Source: Athripsodes cinereus (taxonomy: Eukaryota; Arthropoda; Insecta; Trichoptera; Leptoceridae). Taken from it: a stretch of DNA of 64,000 bases. Positions within the stretch are counted from its first letter, which is position 1, and each line of letters opens with the position of its first letter. The stretch spans positions 9,473,122 to 9,537,121 of the forward strand of contig OX388327.1 of assembly GCA_947579605.1 (NCBI GenBank). Reading direction: 5' to 3'. Below the pieces are notes generated by a model that did not search any database, was not told where the DNA came from, and saw only the letters and a list, made by a program, of their open reading frames with translations. The position numbers and the translations under genes were made by a program. Below are positions 1-10,740 of this stretch, piece by piece.

Positions 1-1244
1 AAATTAATGTTCTATATATATATGTAATATCAATCACGGGTTTTCATTTCATATAATTTTATAAAGCAAAAAGTGACTTTAACGATCTTGGGAAAGGCAG
101 AATTCGTAAATGTTGTCCACGGACACCTAGAGTGATCATTTAAGCAAACCTATGTAGTGTCAATTCGCAAGTGTTAAGATGCATTTCTCACTTTTTCCGA
201 TTAAATTTTGCACAATGCTATTGTGTTATAAAATAAAGATCTCCATAGAAATTGTCGGATTGGTTTTGGCATTTACCTACGCATTGTGCAGAAGCCTAGT
301 TAAACAAAAATTATTCATAGTTAAATTTATAAGTTGGCACTTTTTTATAACATTTTTTAGCTCTTTACAACTATTGACTCCTTCGTCTCGATCTATATTT
401 TTTTTGATAATTTGATGTTGGTCATTTTCTATTAACCAGAATAAATCTTATGATTAGTTTATGATTATGATAAATACACAATTCTCCTCGGTAGGCGCGT
501 CCAAACTTCAATTTTATAAATCATATTTTAATAACCAACAAGAATAAAATATATGATTTGTCATCTTCTGTAATCAAAAATCTTTTGTATTGGTGATACC
601 AAATCAAAAAATAATAAGTAGAAAATCATTAAGTATAGCAAGAAATGGCTTCTATAGTAACATTTTCATTTCAGTAAGCGGAAAGTGCCTACTTATTTAA
701 AATCTACGGTAGGATGTCATGCGAACTCGATTTGATTTGAATGTTTGAAAATGGAACGTTGCGTCGGCTATGTAACGAAAATTAATCAATGTTTTATTTT
801 CACGGATTGACTTAAAAAGAAAAAAAGAAAACGTAGTCGGTGAATAAAATCACTGAAAACTATATTGACAGCATACTATTTTTTTTCGCATTTAATTTGA
901 CCACTAATACTGCCGCACACGTAAAGTTACCCATAGATTCCAGGCATATAAACTTACAGTGCAAGCTACTTGATACAGTATTATGTAAAAGCGCTGTAGA
1001 TACCTACTGTAAGTTTTCCTGACTGGAACCATAATGTACCTATTGTATACAATATCATGAACTTGATGTACAGGTGCTTTTTCAGTAGGTTCAATTATTA
1101 GGTAGCTGATCCAATATATAAGTAGTAATAAACTCATTTGTTAGGTACTCTAATTTAACTTATAAGGTGTATGGCAGCTACTATGAGCACCATTCGTTAT
1201 GCTCAAAGTTCAATATGCTCAAAGGAATATAATGTTGCACATAC
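1..1244. other. Lim1 intron sequence, no exon seen
   Basis: AT-rich sequence downstream (in gene orientation) of the Lim1 homeobox exon. The exon that should follow, beginning with the VWFQN part of the homeodomain, was looked for on the minus strand and not found, so it lies before the window. Small open frames here have no coding character. Confidence 0.6.
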
Positions 1245-1463
1245 CTGTATAACTCTCATCGGAAGTCCCGTCTCTTTCGCCAGCTGTTCCCTAATGTGTC
1301 TAGTTGGTTTCGGCGTTTGTGAGAATGCTGTCTTGAGTATCTCCAACTGCTTGGCTTTTATGGTGGTCCGAGGTCCTCTCCTTTTGCTGCCTCCGTTGCC
1401 ATCGTCCGGTGACTTGTTCTCCGCTTGTGAATCCCTCGTCTCCGGGTCCCCGTCCAGTGAGCC
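1245..1463 (-). CDS. Lim1: Lim1 (LHX1/5-type LIM-homeobox) exon carrying most of the homeodomain
   Basis: Internal exon of a LIM-homeodomain transcription factor, a nuclear DNA-binding regulator used in head, limb and neural patterning in insects. The minus strand reads 73 codons in phase 0 from an acceptor (TACTACCAG before base 1463) to a donor (GTATGT, bases 1244 downward). The first 25 or so residues are a hydrophilic linker ([10 protein letters not shown], then AENKSPDDG). The homeodomain then begins [15 protein letters not shown], continues [18 protein letters not shown] and ends MRVIQ. This matches the LHX1/5 class rather than LHX3, LHX2, LMX or Islet. The exon stops after homeodomain position 46, so the WFQN recognition-helix residues are on the next exon, outside the window. 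A 446 bp intron separates it from the upstream exon and the phases agree. The symbol rests on recalled family features, not on a search. Confidence 0.9.
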
Positions 1464-1909
1464 CTGGTAGTAAAACTGACATCAAGATTTTGATGGTTGA
1501 CTTACAGTTTAGTGCAAACTACATATTAAATTTAAAAAAAAACTACCGCAAATACATTTTATTAGACCTAGGAGTAGGTAGAGAAAGGTTTTTTCAACCT
1601 ACTACAAAAGCGGTATGTTCTAAAAACTGATTATTGTAAATTAACAATACTGATATTTTTTCTTAAACGAGAATAAATGACCCACACTAAGCATTGCATA
1701 CTATGCTTATTCACAAACTGAGTTTCAGAAATACTTAGATAATTTTCTACAAGAATTGAATGTGAATGGAAGACTCAATGGACCGATCTGTAATTGTAGG
1801 ATATTTTTACCAACTAACCCAAATTAACCAGATAATACAAATTAAACTAAAGAAAAAAATATGAAATTTTTGTTTGTATGAAGTTATTAATGCTTTATTT
1901 GATACAAAC
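1464..1909 (-). other. Lim1: Intron between the two Lim1 exons
   Basis: A 446 bp intron with GT at its 5' end (bases 1909-1908, read on the minus strand as GTTTGT) and AG at its 3' end (bases 1465-1464), phase 0. AT-rich, and no other feature was seen in it. Confidence 0.8.
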
Positions 1910-2067
1910 CTGATCTTCAGAGTCATCCTGTCCCGTCTTTGAGTCGCTATTAAGTGATAGATCTGCCGGATGAGGTAGTGCCCCAGGACTCATCCCCGCC
2001 CCAGGGCCTTTTGGGGCGTTACTGTCATCATCGTCATCTTCTTCTTCATCGGAACCTAGAACTGAAT
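1910..2067 (-). CDS. Lim1: Lim1 exon coding the acidic linker between LIM domains and homeodomain
   Basis: A 158 bp internal exon on the minus strand. A strong pyrimidine-rich acceptor (TTTTTTCTCTTGTCCACAG) precedes base 2067 and a GTTTGT donor follows base 1910. The exon begins two bases into a codon, so the preceding intron is phase 1, and it ends in phase 0, matching the next exon. It encodes SVLGSDEEEDDDDDS, then a Gly/Pro-rich part (APKGPGAGMSPGALPHP) and a Ser/Asp-rich end (SLNSDSKTGQDDSEDQ). Acidic, low-complexity linkers of this kind lie between the second LIM domain and the homeodomain in LHX1/5 proteins. GC content is well above the surroundings. The upstream exon with the LIM zinc fingers was not found in the window. 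Confidence 0.85.
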
Positions 2068-2224
2068 CTGTGGACAAGAGAAAAAAATATTTTTATTAAT
2101 TGATTCTTACCTTATCACAAAATACAGAAAAACTGACAATAATGTTTGTATACAGTGATGAGATTATCAGTTTAAAGTCTCTCATCCACTATTTTGCAGT
2201 AGATACATGATGGCGCATAGAAGA

Positions 2225-2482
2225 TGCCTTGTATGCTCCTTAAAATATCTATTTATCTATTTCCTCACACCACATCCCAAGTGGGGTAGAAAGAGAGAAC
2301 GAAACACCATATAGATATGTCCCGACATACTTCTTTCACCTCCTCTACATTCATGCATCCTCTCGTGCACGCACGTCGATTTCTCTTACTTAATACACGG
2401 CCGTTTTTGAGAATTTGATCTACGTGATCAAGCCATGTAGTTCTCGGACACCCGCGCTTCCTCACACCCCTTCTTTCAGATT
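2225..2482 (-). mobile_element. 5'-truncated 3' end of the PTWDTA-family LINE
   Basis: The minus strand encodes the C-terminal end of a non-LTR retrotransposon protein (residues like RGCPRTTWLDHVDQILK, NRRACTRGCMNVEE and SFYPTWDVV before the stop). It is homologous to the longer copy at 44488-45075. After the stop codon come a short 3' sequence and an ATAAATAGAT-type tail near 2230-2260, so the 3' end is intact and the copy is 5'-truncated near 2482. It cannot be functional. Confidence 0.75.
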
Positions 2483-2569
2483 AGTCCACTAAATACCAAA
2501 CTTGTGAGTCACTATATGTCTCTACTGACCGACCTCATAACTACATCATCATCGCCCTCAACGGTCTTC

Positions 2570-2712
2570 TCGGGAGCACAAGGCAGAAACCAGCCTCCCC
2601 CATTCAGAGCGTCTCTGTGCCAATCGCGTCACCTCTTCCTAAGACATTCCCTGCGCTCTGATGTCGTTGTCAAAGGAACGGTGTATTGTGAAAGAGGTAC
2701 GCCCGGGCCGAC
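2570..2712 (+). repeat. Unclassified dispersed repeat U, copy 1
   Basis: About 140 bp homologous to 38553-38700. Both contain CAAGGCAG.AACCAGC, a CACCTCTT core and AACGGTGTATT followed by an AAAGAGG-like end. Translated in one frame the two copies give alignable peptides (QGRNQ, then HLF, then TVY), which may mean a coding origin or only a shared recent ancestor. Not recognised. Confidence 0.55.
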
Positions 2713-2714
2713 GG

Positions 2715-3470
2715 AACTACATACATCATTCATTTCATTCTTCATTGATCCTTTCATCATTCATTCCCTCATCAAATCGAAACCATCTTATCTTATTCTA
2801 CTCGCATCAGCACTCGTCACGCATCCGTTCATTTTTATTTTAGGTAATTCGTCCATTTTTAAAATATATTTATGGATTTTTTGCGTCTAATTCTGTATCC
2901 CGATTTAGTCGTGGGATTTTTCAATGCGAATTTCATGCTTTGTGTTCGTAACCCGTCTCAAGTGAGTGGAGACGTCAGACTGACTTATATACTTGATTAG
3001 AATAATAATATTATCTACTATTATTTTAAATAACACCGGTAGTCTTACGGATGCTTTTTTCTATATGTCGATTACTACTATAAAAATTATTGTATATTTG
3101 TGAATTTGTTGTACCTAATGGAGAACATGCATTTGTGAGGAATATGAATAAATGTTATCAATTTATATTAATAAATATACGTTGATCATTAATATCCTAA
3201 TAAGAAACGATAAAATAAAACTTTTTATTTATTATTGTCAAAATTTCGAAAGCCCTGTTTTAAATAATTCCGTTGTAACGTCATTAGGCGGTAAATCGTA
3301 TCATAACGCATTTGACTCGTAGTCTGTCTTTGGTCCTGACGACGTCACACACCTATTCCTTCATGGGCAGACTTTTTTACAGCGAAATAAGAAAATTGCT
3401 TTTTCTAATGGCGATAAATGCCTTAAAAATACATATGTAAAAAAAATACTAACAAAATAGCACTATAATT
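2715..3470. other. Non-coding, no feature seen
   Basis: AT-rich sequence between repeat U and a truncated RTE copy. A few GC-containing patches (near 2940-2980 and 3300-3370) do not form an open frame of note. Confidence 0.5.
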
Positions 3471-3479
3471 TTTTGTACT

Positions 3480-3935
3480 GTAAGAATCTCACTAAAGCCT
3501 TTGTGTGGAGCATTTTGTTATATGGATGCGAGACGTGGACCATCAGCAAGAGGGAAAGCGGACGGTTAGCGGCATTTGAAATGTGGTGCTATAGACGCAT
3601 GCTGAAGATTCATTGGTCGGAACACGTCGAAAACGAAGAAGTGTTAACCAGGGTTGGCGAAAAAAGGCAACTCCTCAAAAGAATCTGCCAACAACGAGCT
3701 AATTGGATTGGCCACAACATCAGGCACCCAGGACTGCTCATCGCAATCGCAGAGGGCAGGACCGAAGGCACAAATGGCAGAGGTCGACCGAGAGACGCCT
3801 ATATGGACCAACTGAAGAGGGACATGAGCTGTGGCTCATATATGGAGTTGAAGAGACTAGCTGAGAATAGGGAGGAGTGGAGAAATAAGTCAAAACTCGT
3901 TGCAGACCAATCCAGTAACTCATTATATAATATAC
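3480..3935 (+). mobile_element. 5'-truncated RTE-like LINE copy (C-terminal region)
   Basis: Corresponds to the last roughly 150 codons of the complete element at 7280-10740: LTKAFVWSILLYGCETWT, FEMWCYRRMLKIHWSEHVEN, QRANWIGHNIRHPGLL, GRGRPRDAYMDQLKRDM. The frame is open to the end region, but a 7 bp deletion relative to the complete copy removes its stop codon. The 3' end has the family's CTCATTATATA tail. The 5' truncation is typical of incomplete reverse transcription. A T-rich word (TTTTTTG) occurs on both sides but a clean target duplication is not certain. Confidence 0.88.
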
Positions 3936-4114
3936 TATTTTTTGAGCTCAATATATTTTTTTGTGAGTGTTCCCCATTGAACACTACAGCATAGGCGTAC
4001 GGCGTACCTATACTTATTGCTTGAGGTGAGAGTATTTCGGAGTGTATGTAGGTTCGTCTTAAACCCGGATTCATTTTATAAAATAAATAAAAAAAATATT
4101 AACCAAATCTTCTT

Positions 4115-4235
4115 TATGCATTTCCCGGCAATGAATAGGTCTTACACTCTTTTCTGAGTTTCGAGAGCCCTATAAAGGCAGGCTTTCGAAAAATAACACG
4201 AATAAGACATTATATAACAACTTCAATTTCAGCGG
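4115..4235 (+). repeat. Family X retroposon, 5' half
   Basis: Recognisable X words: GCAATGAATAGGTC, CACTCTTTTCTGAG, AAAGGCAGG, AATAAGACATT and TTCAGCGGTAAG. Ends in A-rich sequence at about 4225-4270. Confidence 0.7.
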
Positions 4236-4567
4236 TAAGATAAAAAAAAAAAAAAAATAAAAAAAAAAGATAATTTTTCATCAATCCTGAATATTTTAAA
4301 TTTTACAATTAGGTACCTGCCTTTGACTCGAAAAATTATAGAAATGCATTGATCTATACCAACTAATTTACTCAAAAAAATTGTTTCAAAATAATAATAA
4401 TAGGTAATACTATGTTGCTTTAAAACTCCATGAAATTAAGGCGCTTATGGTCTCCTTCCAAACTAGACTAAAATATTATAGCACAATTTATAGGTATACC
4501 TGAAAAAGTCACAAAAGGACCCCTACCATTATCAATTTTTCCTTTGAATTTCTAGTCTTTACAATAC

Positions 4568-4702
4568 GATCGATCCCAGGTGCCGGCAAACTCCCCTTTC
4601 AAGGCACAAGCTTTTAGCTTAGTGTGAAAGGTGTATAAGGTTGTATTTGGGTTTATAACAAAAACCCAGATATATCTTTTTTTTTTTTAAAAAAATAAAG
4701 AT
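4568..4702 (+). repeat. tRNA-derived SINE family Y, 5'-truncated
   Basis: Begins at the B-box end of the head (CGATCCCAGGTGCCGGCA), then the Y body (AAGCTTTTAGCTTAGTGTG, TTGTATTTGGGTTTATAAC, CCCAGATATATC) and a mixed T/A homopolymer tail. See the better copy at 39820-39965. Confidence 0.75.
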
Positions 4703-5500
4703 GTAAGTGACCTATTCTTTGTAGAGGACCTCGCAGAAGTGGGGGGAGGGGAGTGGTGTTCAATACTACACCTTTGTCTATATTTTAATAAGGTCTTTTA
4801 TACGTACATTTACAATGCTTTGAACCTGAATGAGGATATTTTCCGTCTATTTAATATTATTTACCAACAAGTTTAATAAAATAATAATGACTAACCAAGC
4901 AAAGTTGGATAAATTGCGACTAAAGGGAATAAAAATAATCACAGAAAACAGTGTAACGAAATAATTTTTACGCACGACATACACCACCTGTCAAATGACA
5001 AACGAAAATACCTAATAATTGGCGATTGTCTATGCCACTGATTCGTATAATAATAATAATAATACAATCACACCTTGTCTATGAGAGCCAAAAATCTATC
5101 TGTGCGACATTCTATTATAATTTATATTATATTGCAAATTGTTATTATTATCATTATTGTTAAATTTTAAAACAATGCCATGGTACACACAATAAAACTA
5201 AAGCAGCTCTTGTGAAATATCATATTATTATGTATTGCCATCTCTATCTAAAAATAAAAAAATAATATGTTAGCTATTTTTTGATTCATTTTTTGTATGT
5301 TTTGAGAGTCCTTTAAAAAGAAGGTGATGGTACATCATGACGAAGATTAGGTATTAAAAAGTTCGGTCGTAAGTTTTGCCTGATCATCCTTACGTTTTTA
5401 TTGACATGGCAAATCTGTATGGCTATTTCACGTAGTCTGCTGACTACTCCATAGATATTTAAGCTTTCTTTAATAGATAATTAATATTTACTTATTATTG
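4703..5500. other. Non-coding, AT-rich, no clear feature
   Basis: Low-complexity AT sequence with short ATA/AAT runs. No open frame or repeat was recognised with confidence. Confidence 0.5.
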
Positions 5501-5504
5501 GACA

Positions 5505-5800
5505 AAAGGCAAAAATTGTCGACATTGTAGATAAAGTCTTCAAGCTGAAATGGCAATGGTCGGTTCATGTGGAAAAGCAAGAGGATGGTAGGTGGACTTT
5601 CAGAATTCTTGAATGGTGGCCGTGGGAGGACAAAAGAAGTGTTGGTAAACCCCAAAAAAGATGGGTCGAAGATATTGTCCAGGTGATGGGAAAACAGTGG
5701 TGTCGAGTTGCTCGAAAATGAAAATTGTGGAAAAGTTTTGAAAAGGCCTATATTCAGCAGTGCAGAGAAGAAGGCTAGCAGTAAGCAGTAAGTAAGTATT
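5505..5800 (+). pseudogene. LINE C-terminal coding relic (KSFEKAY family), copy 1
   Basis: A frame without an ATG reads about 72 codons: VFKLKWQWSVHVEK, DGRWTFRILEWW, KRSVGKPQKRWVEDI and GKQWCRVARK, then a TGA (near 5718), then KLWKSFEKAY before the end of the element. This is a C-terminal arrangement common in insect non-LTR retrotransposons (LKW.W..H, then DGRW, then KR..G.P..RW). The 3' end is GGCTAGCAGTAAG followed by AAGT-type repeats. Another copy of the same 3' end is at 14465-14592. Confidence 0.78.
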
Positions 5801-5974
5801 ATTGGACAACATTAAAGTGTTGTTTACGTGGCAAAGCACCACAAGGACACTGAACAAACCATCAATTCTAGTAGGTACATTAACATTCACTTCATAATAT
5901 AAATAAAAACAAATAGGTAAATAAGAATCGTGGATACATAAAGGTATCCACGTCAGAAGTTACATCTGTTTTGT

Positions 5975-6170
5975 TTTCGGAATAGAATAGATCTCCCACA
6001 CTTTTTGGCAAGTTTTGTAAAAGGCAGGTGGTACTTGTAAAAATATTAAATAAGTATAAATTCTACTTATTTAACAGCAATTATGTAGACCTGCCACTAT
6101 TTTATCATGAATGTCTTATTTTGATATAACGAAGAGGATAACCTGTACATTCATTAATTAGTTATATAAA
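5975..6170 (+). repeat. Family X retroposon, degraded
   Basis: Matches X at GATCTCCCACACTTTTTGG, TTTTGTAAAAGGCAGGTGG, the CAGCAAT...TGCCAC...TGAATGTCTTA core and GAGGATAAC. The 3' hairpin end is not clear. Confidence 0.6.
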
Positions 6171-7266
6171 TATATATTTTGTATGAATAACACATAGGCC
6201 CATATGCATTGTATAAAAAAATGGGTCAAATATTTACCAATAATATAATTTCAATTAAAATGAAGTATGTATTGTAATGCCCTTATCAAATACACATACG
6301 AATATAAACTTTTTAATGTCTTAATCGAAGTTATATAATCTGTTAGGTTCTAATAATCTGATTTCGAAAATTTAATGCATGTTTGTGTGTATGTAGGTAC
6401 CTGTAAATGTTAGATATTGATTAATCGAAATTCCTTCTTCTTCAGAAGGGTATTGACTATTCTTATTATCTTTCCTTCTCATTAACATTAGGTAAAACAT
6501 TTTCTACAAGTGGGCAAATCACTCTCTCTTTGTCTGTAAAAAATAGGGCATTCTAAACTGAATATATTATTAAATATTATTAAATCTTATTCATGATGTT
6601 AAGCGAATACCCGCCTTTTAAAGTGAACTGGAAAACTTATAGAAGAGGGTGGGAACATTTTTGACCGGAAACTCCATAGAACAAGCTACAAAATAGGTAC
6701 CATTGTTAGTAAAGATATACCTAGTAAACAATGTAATCGAGTTTAAGTAGCAATAAGTAATTTTAGGTTTATAAATAGTAGTTATAATTATTTTATTAGT
6801 ATTCAATCGTTATAATTGAAAAAAGTCAAAGAAGATAAGACAAGCAATAATACACCGTTCCTATGAAAAAGACATCAGAGTGTTATAGGACATATCGTGG
6901 GAAGAAATATTTCAGTTAGCGCAAAGATTTTCTGAATGGTAAAGAGTGACTTCTGCCGTGTCCTCTATTCTCTGGAGAAGAATTGAATAAAAATAATATA
7001 CCTAGACAATATTTATATATGGCGCCATGATACATGAAAAATTATAATGATATTTCAAGGGCGCCGTAAATGTTCCTGAACAGTAGCGATTTAAAGTTGC
7101 TTCTGAATATGGTGGAATATTTATTTTTTCTCAGGTCCGCAAGCAATTTGATCAGGCAGTTGACTCTAAAGCTCTTTTTTACGAATTTGGAGGTATTTGC
7201 CCTATTACCCTAAAAGGCGACTGATTGGATTGGATAAACAAGACGAAGGACACGATTATCATGCAA
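6171..7266. other. Non-coding, AT-rich, no clear feature
   Basis: No convincing gene or repeat. The right edge is the pre-insertion target of the complete LINE. Confidence 0.5.
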
Positions 7267-7279
7267 ATAAGTCCGGTTG

Positions 7280-10200
7280 CTTGTCTTCAAACATCCTCCC
7301 ATTATATTGGTTTAATTCGTGTATTATTCTATATTATTTCATCTATACAAGGTGCCAAGGCCGGCCCGCAGGGTCGATTTTCAGAAACTGAATGACCTTG
7401 AAGTACTTGAGAGTACTGAGAAATGCTAACAAGTCTCAGACTCTGTGATAGGAAACTCCTGCTCTACTCCTTCATATATTTGGAGGTGGGCAGCGTCAAA
7501 AGAAACGACGCAGTAGACAGGGACCGATTGTTGGTCGGTATAAGCTAACAACCAACCCTTCTTAACGGAAGATGTTGGAAAGGGCACTCTCTTGCCCGGA
7601 GGAGCTAAAATCTCTTCAAAGGCGGAGGAACCTTCGAGGTCAACGGCATGAGGATGTGGAATGCAAGGGAAGCTACCACATTAAAGGCTCTAGCAGCATC
7701 CCAAAGTACCAACGAATTATGAAAATGATAAGATCTTTAGTAAAATCTTCCGGAGGTAAAATAGACCCCCGTTCGGCTCTCCGGGTGGGGTCTGCTCTAG
7801 ATCTTGTCATTAAGCAGAATACACACAAAAGAGAGGAGGTGAGAAGAAACCGAAACAGCACACAAGGAAGGTACGCAACCTGGAACGTCAGAACTCTGCT
7901 GCAAAATGGTAAGTTAGACAATCTTAAATTAGAAATGACTAAAATGAAACTAAGCGCGCTAGGAATCTCTGAAATGAGGTGGCCTAACCCGGGAGATATG
8001 TGGACAGGTAACTTTCGTCTAATCCATAGTGGTAGTATAGAGGGTAAACCGGGACAGGGAGGGGTAGGAATAATGTTAAGTAAAGACTTGGGTATGAGGG
8101 TTAAGGGATACGTACACTATGGAGGTAGGATTATTTTAGTCAAACTAGATACCAAACCCGTAGACACAATTTTGATCCAAGTCTACATGCCAACATCTAG
8201 CCATAGCGACCAAGAAATTGAGATTCTATACGAAAACATCCAAAAATTGCTAGATGACACAAAAGCCGAGGAAAATGTTATTGTAATGGGAGACTGGAAC
8301 GCAGTAGTAGGGGAAGAAAGGGAGGGATCAGTCGTAGGAGCATATGGGTTGGGCACTAGAAATGATAGAGGTAACCGGCTCATTGAATTCTGCGCCAAAA
8401 ATAAAATGTTTGTAGCCAACACCTGGTTTCAACACCACTATAGACATCGCTATACATGGAAATCTCCCGGAGACAGATTTCGATCACAGATTGACTACAT
8501 TCTTACGCGTCAACGATACAGGAATCAAATTAAAGATTGCAGGAGCTATGCAGGTCCGGACATTGATAGCGATCATAATATGGTTGTGGCGGAAACCATA
8601 CTGAAATTCAAAAGGCTCGAGAAGAGAACCACAAAAAGATGGGACCTAAAGATGCTAAAAATAAAGGAAGTAAAAGAGAAATACGACGAAAAAACTGATA
8701 TATGCGATTTTGAGAGCAATAATAATGTAGATAAAGTATGGGGGAAAATTAAAGAGAAAATAACCGCAGCGGCAGACGAGGTTTTAGAGAAAAGAAAGCC
8801 GCAAGCTAGGAAAGAATGGATCACAGACGACATTTTAAAAATGATCGAAGAAAGAAGGAAGCTAAAGAATTCTCAAACAGAAGAAGGAAAAAAGGAATAT
8901 AAAGCCCTCAGGAACAAAATTAACAGAGAATCCAAGCTGAAAAAGGAATGTTATTTGCAAGAAAAATGCAAAAATATCAACAGAAATATAAAACAAAGGA
9001 AATTCGAAACCGCATACTCTGAAGTAAAGAACTTCTTCAATGAAAAAACACAGCCACGATGTGCTATACAAGATAAAAACGGCAAACTGCTGTTTGAGGA
9101 CGAACTGATTGTCAAAAGATGGAAGGAATACCTAGAACAATTGTACAAAGGAAAGAACATACTCCAGGAAAGCAAAGCGCTGGAAGCAGAATATGACGTA
9201 GAAAATAATGGAGATGACATCTTAAGAAGTGAATTTGATATTGCATTAGCAAAGTTGAAAGACGGCAAAGCACCAGGCATCGACCTGATTCCATCAGAGC
9301 TGCTTAAATGCGCGGGAAAAGGCATGCTTGATACATTGTATAAGCTCGTCTGCAAAATATACAACACAGGAGAGCTACCTGAGGACTTTGCCAAATGTCT
9401 GATACGAGCGCTTCCTAAGAAGGCAGGCACGACAAAGTGCGAACAACACAGAACCTTAAGCATGATATCACACGCTTCTAAGATACTCACCAACATTATA
9501 ATGAAAAGGGCGGAAAATAAAATAAACGAAACACTTTCAGAAGATCAATTTGGATTCCGCAAGGAGACTGGTACAAGAGATGCAATCCTGAGTCTCAGAC
9601 TTATTCTAGAAAAGAGAATAACAATTAATAAAAACACATATATAGCATTCATCGACCTTGAAAAAGCATTCGATAAAGTAGAATGGGAACAACTTTTTAA
9701 CACTCTAAACCAGATAGGAATGAGTTATAAAGACAGAAGAGCAATCTGGAGCTTATACAAGAACGAAATGGCTGTGATCAAAAGCGGAGAGAGCTGCGCA
9801 GAAGCAAGGGTCGAACAAGGCGTAAGACAAGGATGCTCAATGTCGCCAGCTCTCTTTAACTGCTATATACAGCGAGCCATTGATGACCTGAGAGAAGAAA
9901 TGAAGAACTGGACAGGAGTCAAAATAAATGGGAAAAAGGTCGACATGATCAGATATGCTGACGACATAGCACTGCTCGCAGACTCCGAGATGGAGCTGAA
10001 CGAAGCCTTAGGAAAAATGGAAAGCATTCTGTTGTCAAAGTACAACATGAAAATAAATAAAGAAAAAACAAAATGTATGGTCGTCGGAAGAGAGGAAGCG
10101 ACTGCGAACATTGCCATAAATGGAGTGAGCATCAAACAAGTAAGTGAGTTCGTGTACCTGGGCAGCAGAATAAACCAGGATGGACGCTCCAAATCGGAAA

Positions 10201-10740
10201 TTGTAAGCAGAATAAACCAGGCAAGGATTGCCTTTAACAAAAAATCAAAGATATTGGAATCCCCAAATATTGACTTAAGCGTAAGGAAGAATCTTACTAA
10301 AGCCTTTGTATGGAGCATTCTGCTTTATGGTTGTGAGACATGGACCATCAGCAAGAGTGAAAGCGGACGGTTGGCGGCCTTTGAGATGTGGTGCTACAGA
10401 CGCATGCTCAAGATCCATTGGTCGGAGCACGTCGAAAATGAAGAAGTATTAAACAGGGTAGGCGAAAAAAGGCAACTCCTTAAGAGAATCAGCCAACAAC
10501 GAGCTAACTGGATTGGCCACAACATCAGGCATCCAGGACTACTCATCGCCATCGCAGAGGGTAAGACCGAGGGGACAAATGGCAGAGGCCGTCCAAGAGA
10601 CGCATATATGGACCAACTGAAGAGAGACATGAACTGTGGCTCATACGTAGGGCTAAAAAGACTGGCTGAGAATAGAGACGAATGGAGAAGAAAAACCAAA
10701 CTCGTTGCAGACCAATCCAGTGGATTGTAACTCATTATAT
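7280..10740 (+). mobile_element. Complete RTE-like non-LTR retrotransposon with target-site duplication
   Basis: A 3461 bp element bounded by a perfect 13 bp direct repeat (ATAAGTCCGGTTG at 7267-7279 and 10741-10753). It has a 292 bp 5' untranslated region, one long ORF, an 8 bp stretch after the stop and a short AT-repeat tail (CTCATTATAT). Single-ORF architecture, length near 3.4 kb, endonuclease plus reverse transcriptase, no RNase H seen and a microsatellite-like 3' tail fit the RTE clade. The intact duplication and undamaged ORF indicate a young insertion. Three truncated relatives lie in the window. Confidence 0.93.
7572..10730 (+). CDS. Endonuclease-reverse transcriptase of RTE-like LINE
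   Basis: A 1052-residue protein that nicks target DNA and copies its own RNA into the nick. An apurinic-type endonuclease spans about residues 100-340: TWNVRT (N105), ISEMRW (E134), GDWNAVVG (D241, N243) and the C-terminal SDHN (D334, H335). The reverse transcriptase spans about 540-830: DGKAPGIDLIPSELL, QFGFRKETGTRDA, AFIDLEKAFDKVEW (D695), GVRQGCSMSPALFN and the catalytic YADD (Y795, D797, D798), then YLGSRI. The C-terminus (about 880-1040) has LLYGCETWT, WIGHNIRHPG and RGRPRDAY, a region shared with the truncated copies. No stop, frameshift or missing catalytic residue was seen. The ATG at 7572 is the first in frame giving the full N-terminus. A first 95 or so basic residues precede the endonuclease. 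Confidence 0.93.
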   Translation: MLERALSCPEELKSLQRRRNLRGQRHEDVECKGSYHIKGSSSIPKYQRIMKMIRSLVKSSGGKIDPRSALRVGSALDLVIKQNTHKREEVRRNRNSTQGRYATWNVRTLLQNGKLDNLKLEMTKMKLSALGISEMRWPNPGDMWTGNFRLIHSGSIEGKPGQGGVGIMLSKDLGMRVKGYVHYGGRIILVKLDTKPVDTILIQVYMPTSSHSDQEIEILYENIQKLLDDTKAEENVIVMGDWNAVVGEEREGSVVGAYGLGTRNDRGNRLIEFCAKNKMFVANTWFQHHYRHRYTWKSPGDRFRSQIDYILTRQRYRNQIKDCRSYAGPDIDSDHNMVVAETILKFKRLEKRTTKRWDLKMLKIKEVKEKYDEKTDICDFESNNNVDKVWGKIKEKITAAADEVLEKRKPQARKEWITDDILKMIEERRKLKNSQTEEGKKEYKALRNKINRESKLKKECYLQEKCKNINRNIKQRKFETAYSEVKNFFNEKTQPRCAIQDKNGKLLFEDELIVKRWKEYLEQLYKGKNILQESKALEAEYDVENNGDDILRSEFDIALAKLKDGKAPGIDLIPSELLKCAGKGMLDTLYKLVCKIYNTGELPEDFAKCLIRALPKKAGTTKCEQHRTLSMISHASKILTNIIMKRAENKINETLSEDQFGFRKETGTRDAILSLRLILEKRITINKNTYIAFIDLEKAFDKVEWEQLFNTLNQIGMSYKDRRAIWSLYKNEMAVIKSGESCAEARVEQGVRQGCSMSPALFNCYIQRAIDDLREEMKNWTGVKINGKKVDMIRYADDIALLADSEMELNEALGKMESILLSKYNMKINKEKTKCMVVGREEATANIAINGVSIKQVSEFVYLGSRINQDGRSKSEIVSRINQARIAFNKKSKILESPNIDLSVRKNLTKAFVWSILLYGCETWTISKSESGRLAAFEMWCYRRMLKIHWSEHVENEEVLNRVGEKRQLLKRISQQRANWIGHNIRHPGLLIAIAEGKTEGTNGRGRPRDAYMDQLKRDMNCGSYVGLKRLAENRDEWRRKTKLVADQSSGL

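Noticed and set aside
2504..2890. 128-codon plus-strand frame
   Set aside because: Partly repeat U, partly low-complexity; no domain and the frame is not kept outside the repeated core.
8951..9496. 181-codon open frame on the minus strand inside the complete LINE
   Set aside because: It is the complement of the reverse-transcriptase ORF and has no independent signal. The other minus-strand frames between 7673 and 10735 are rejected for the same reason.
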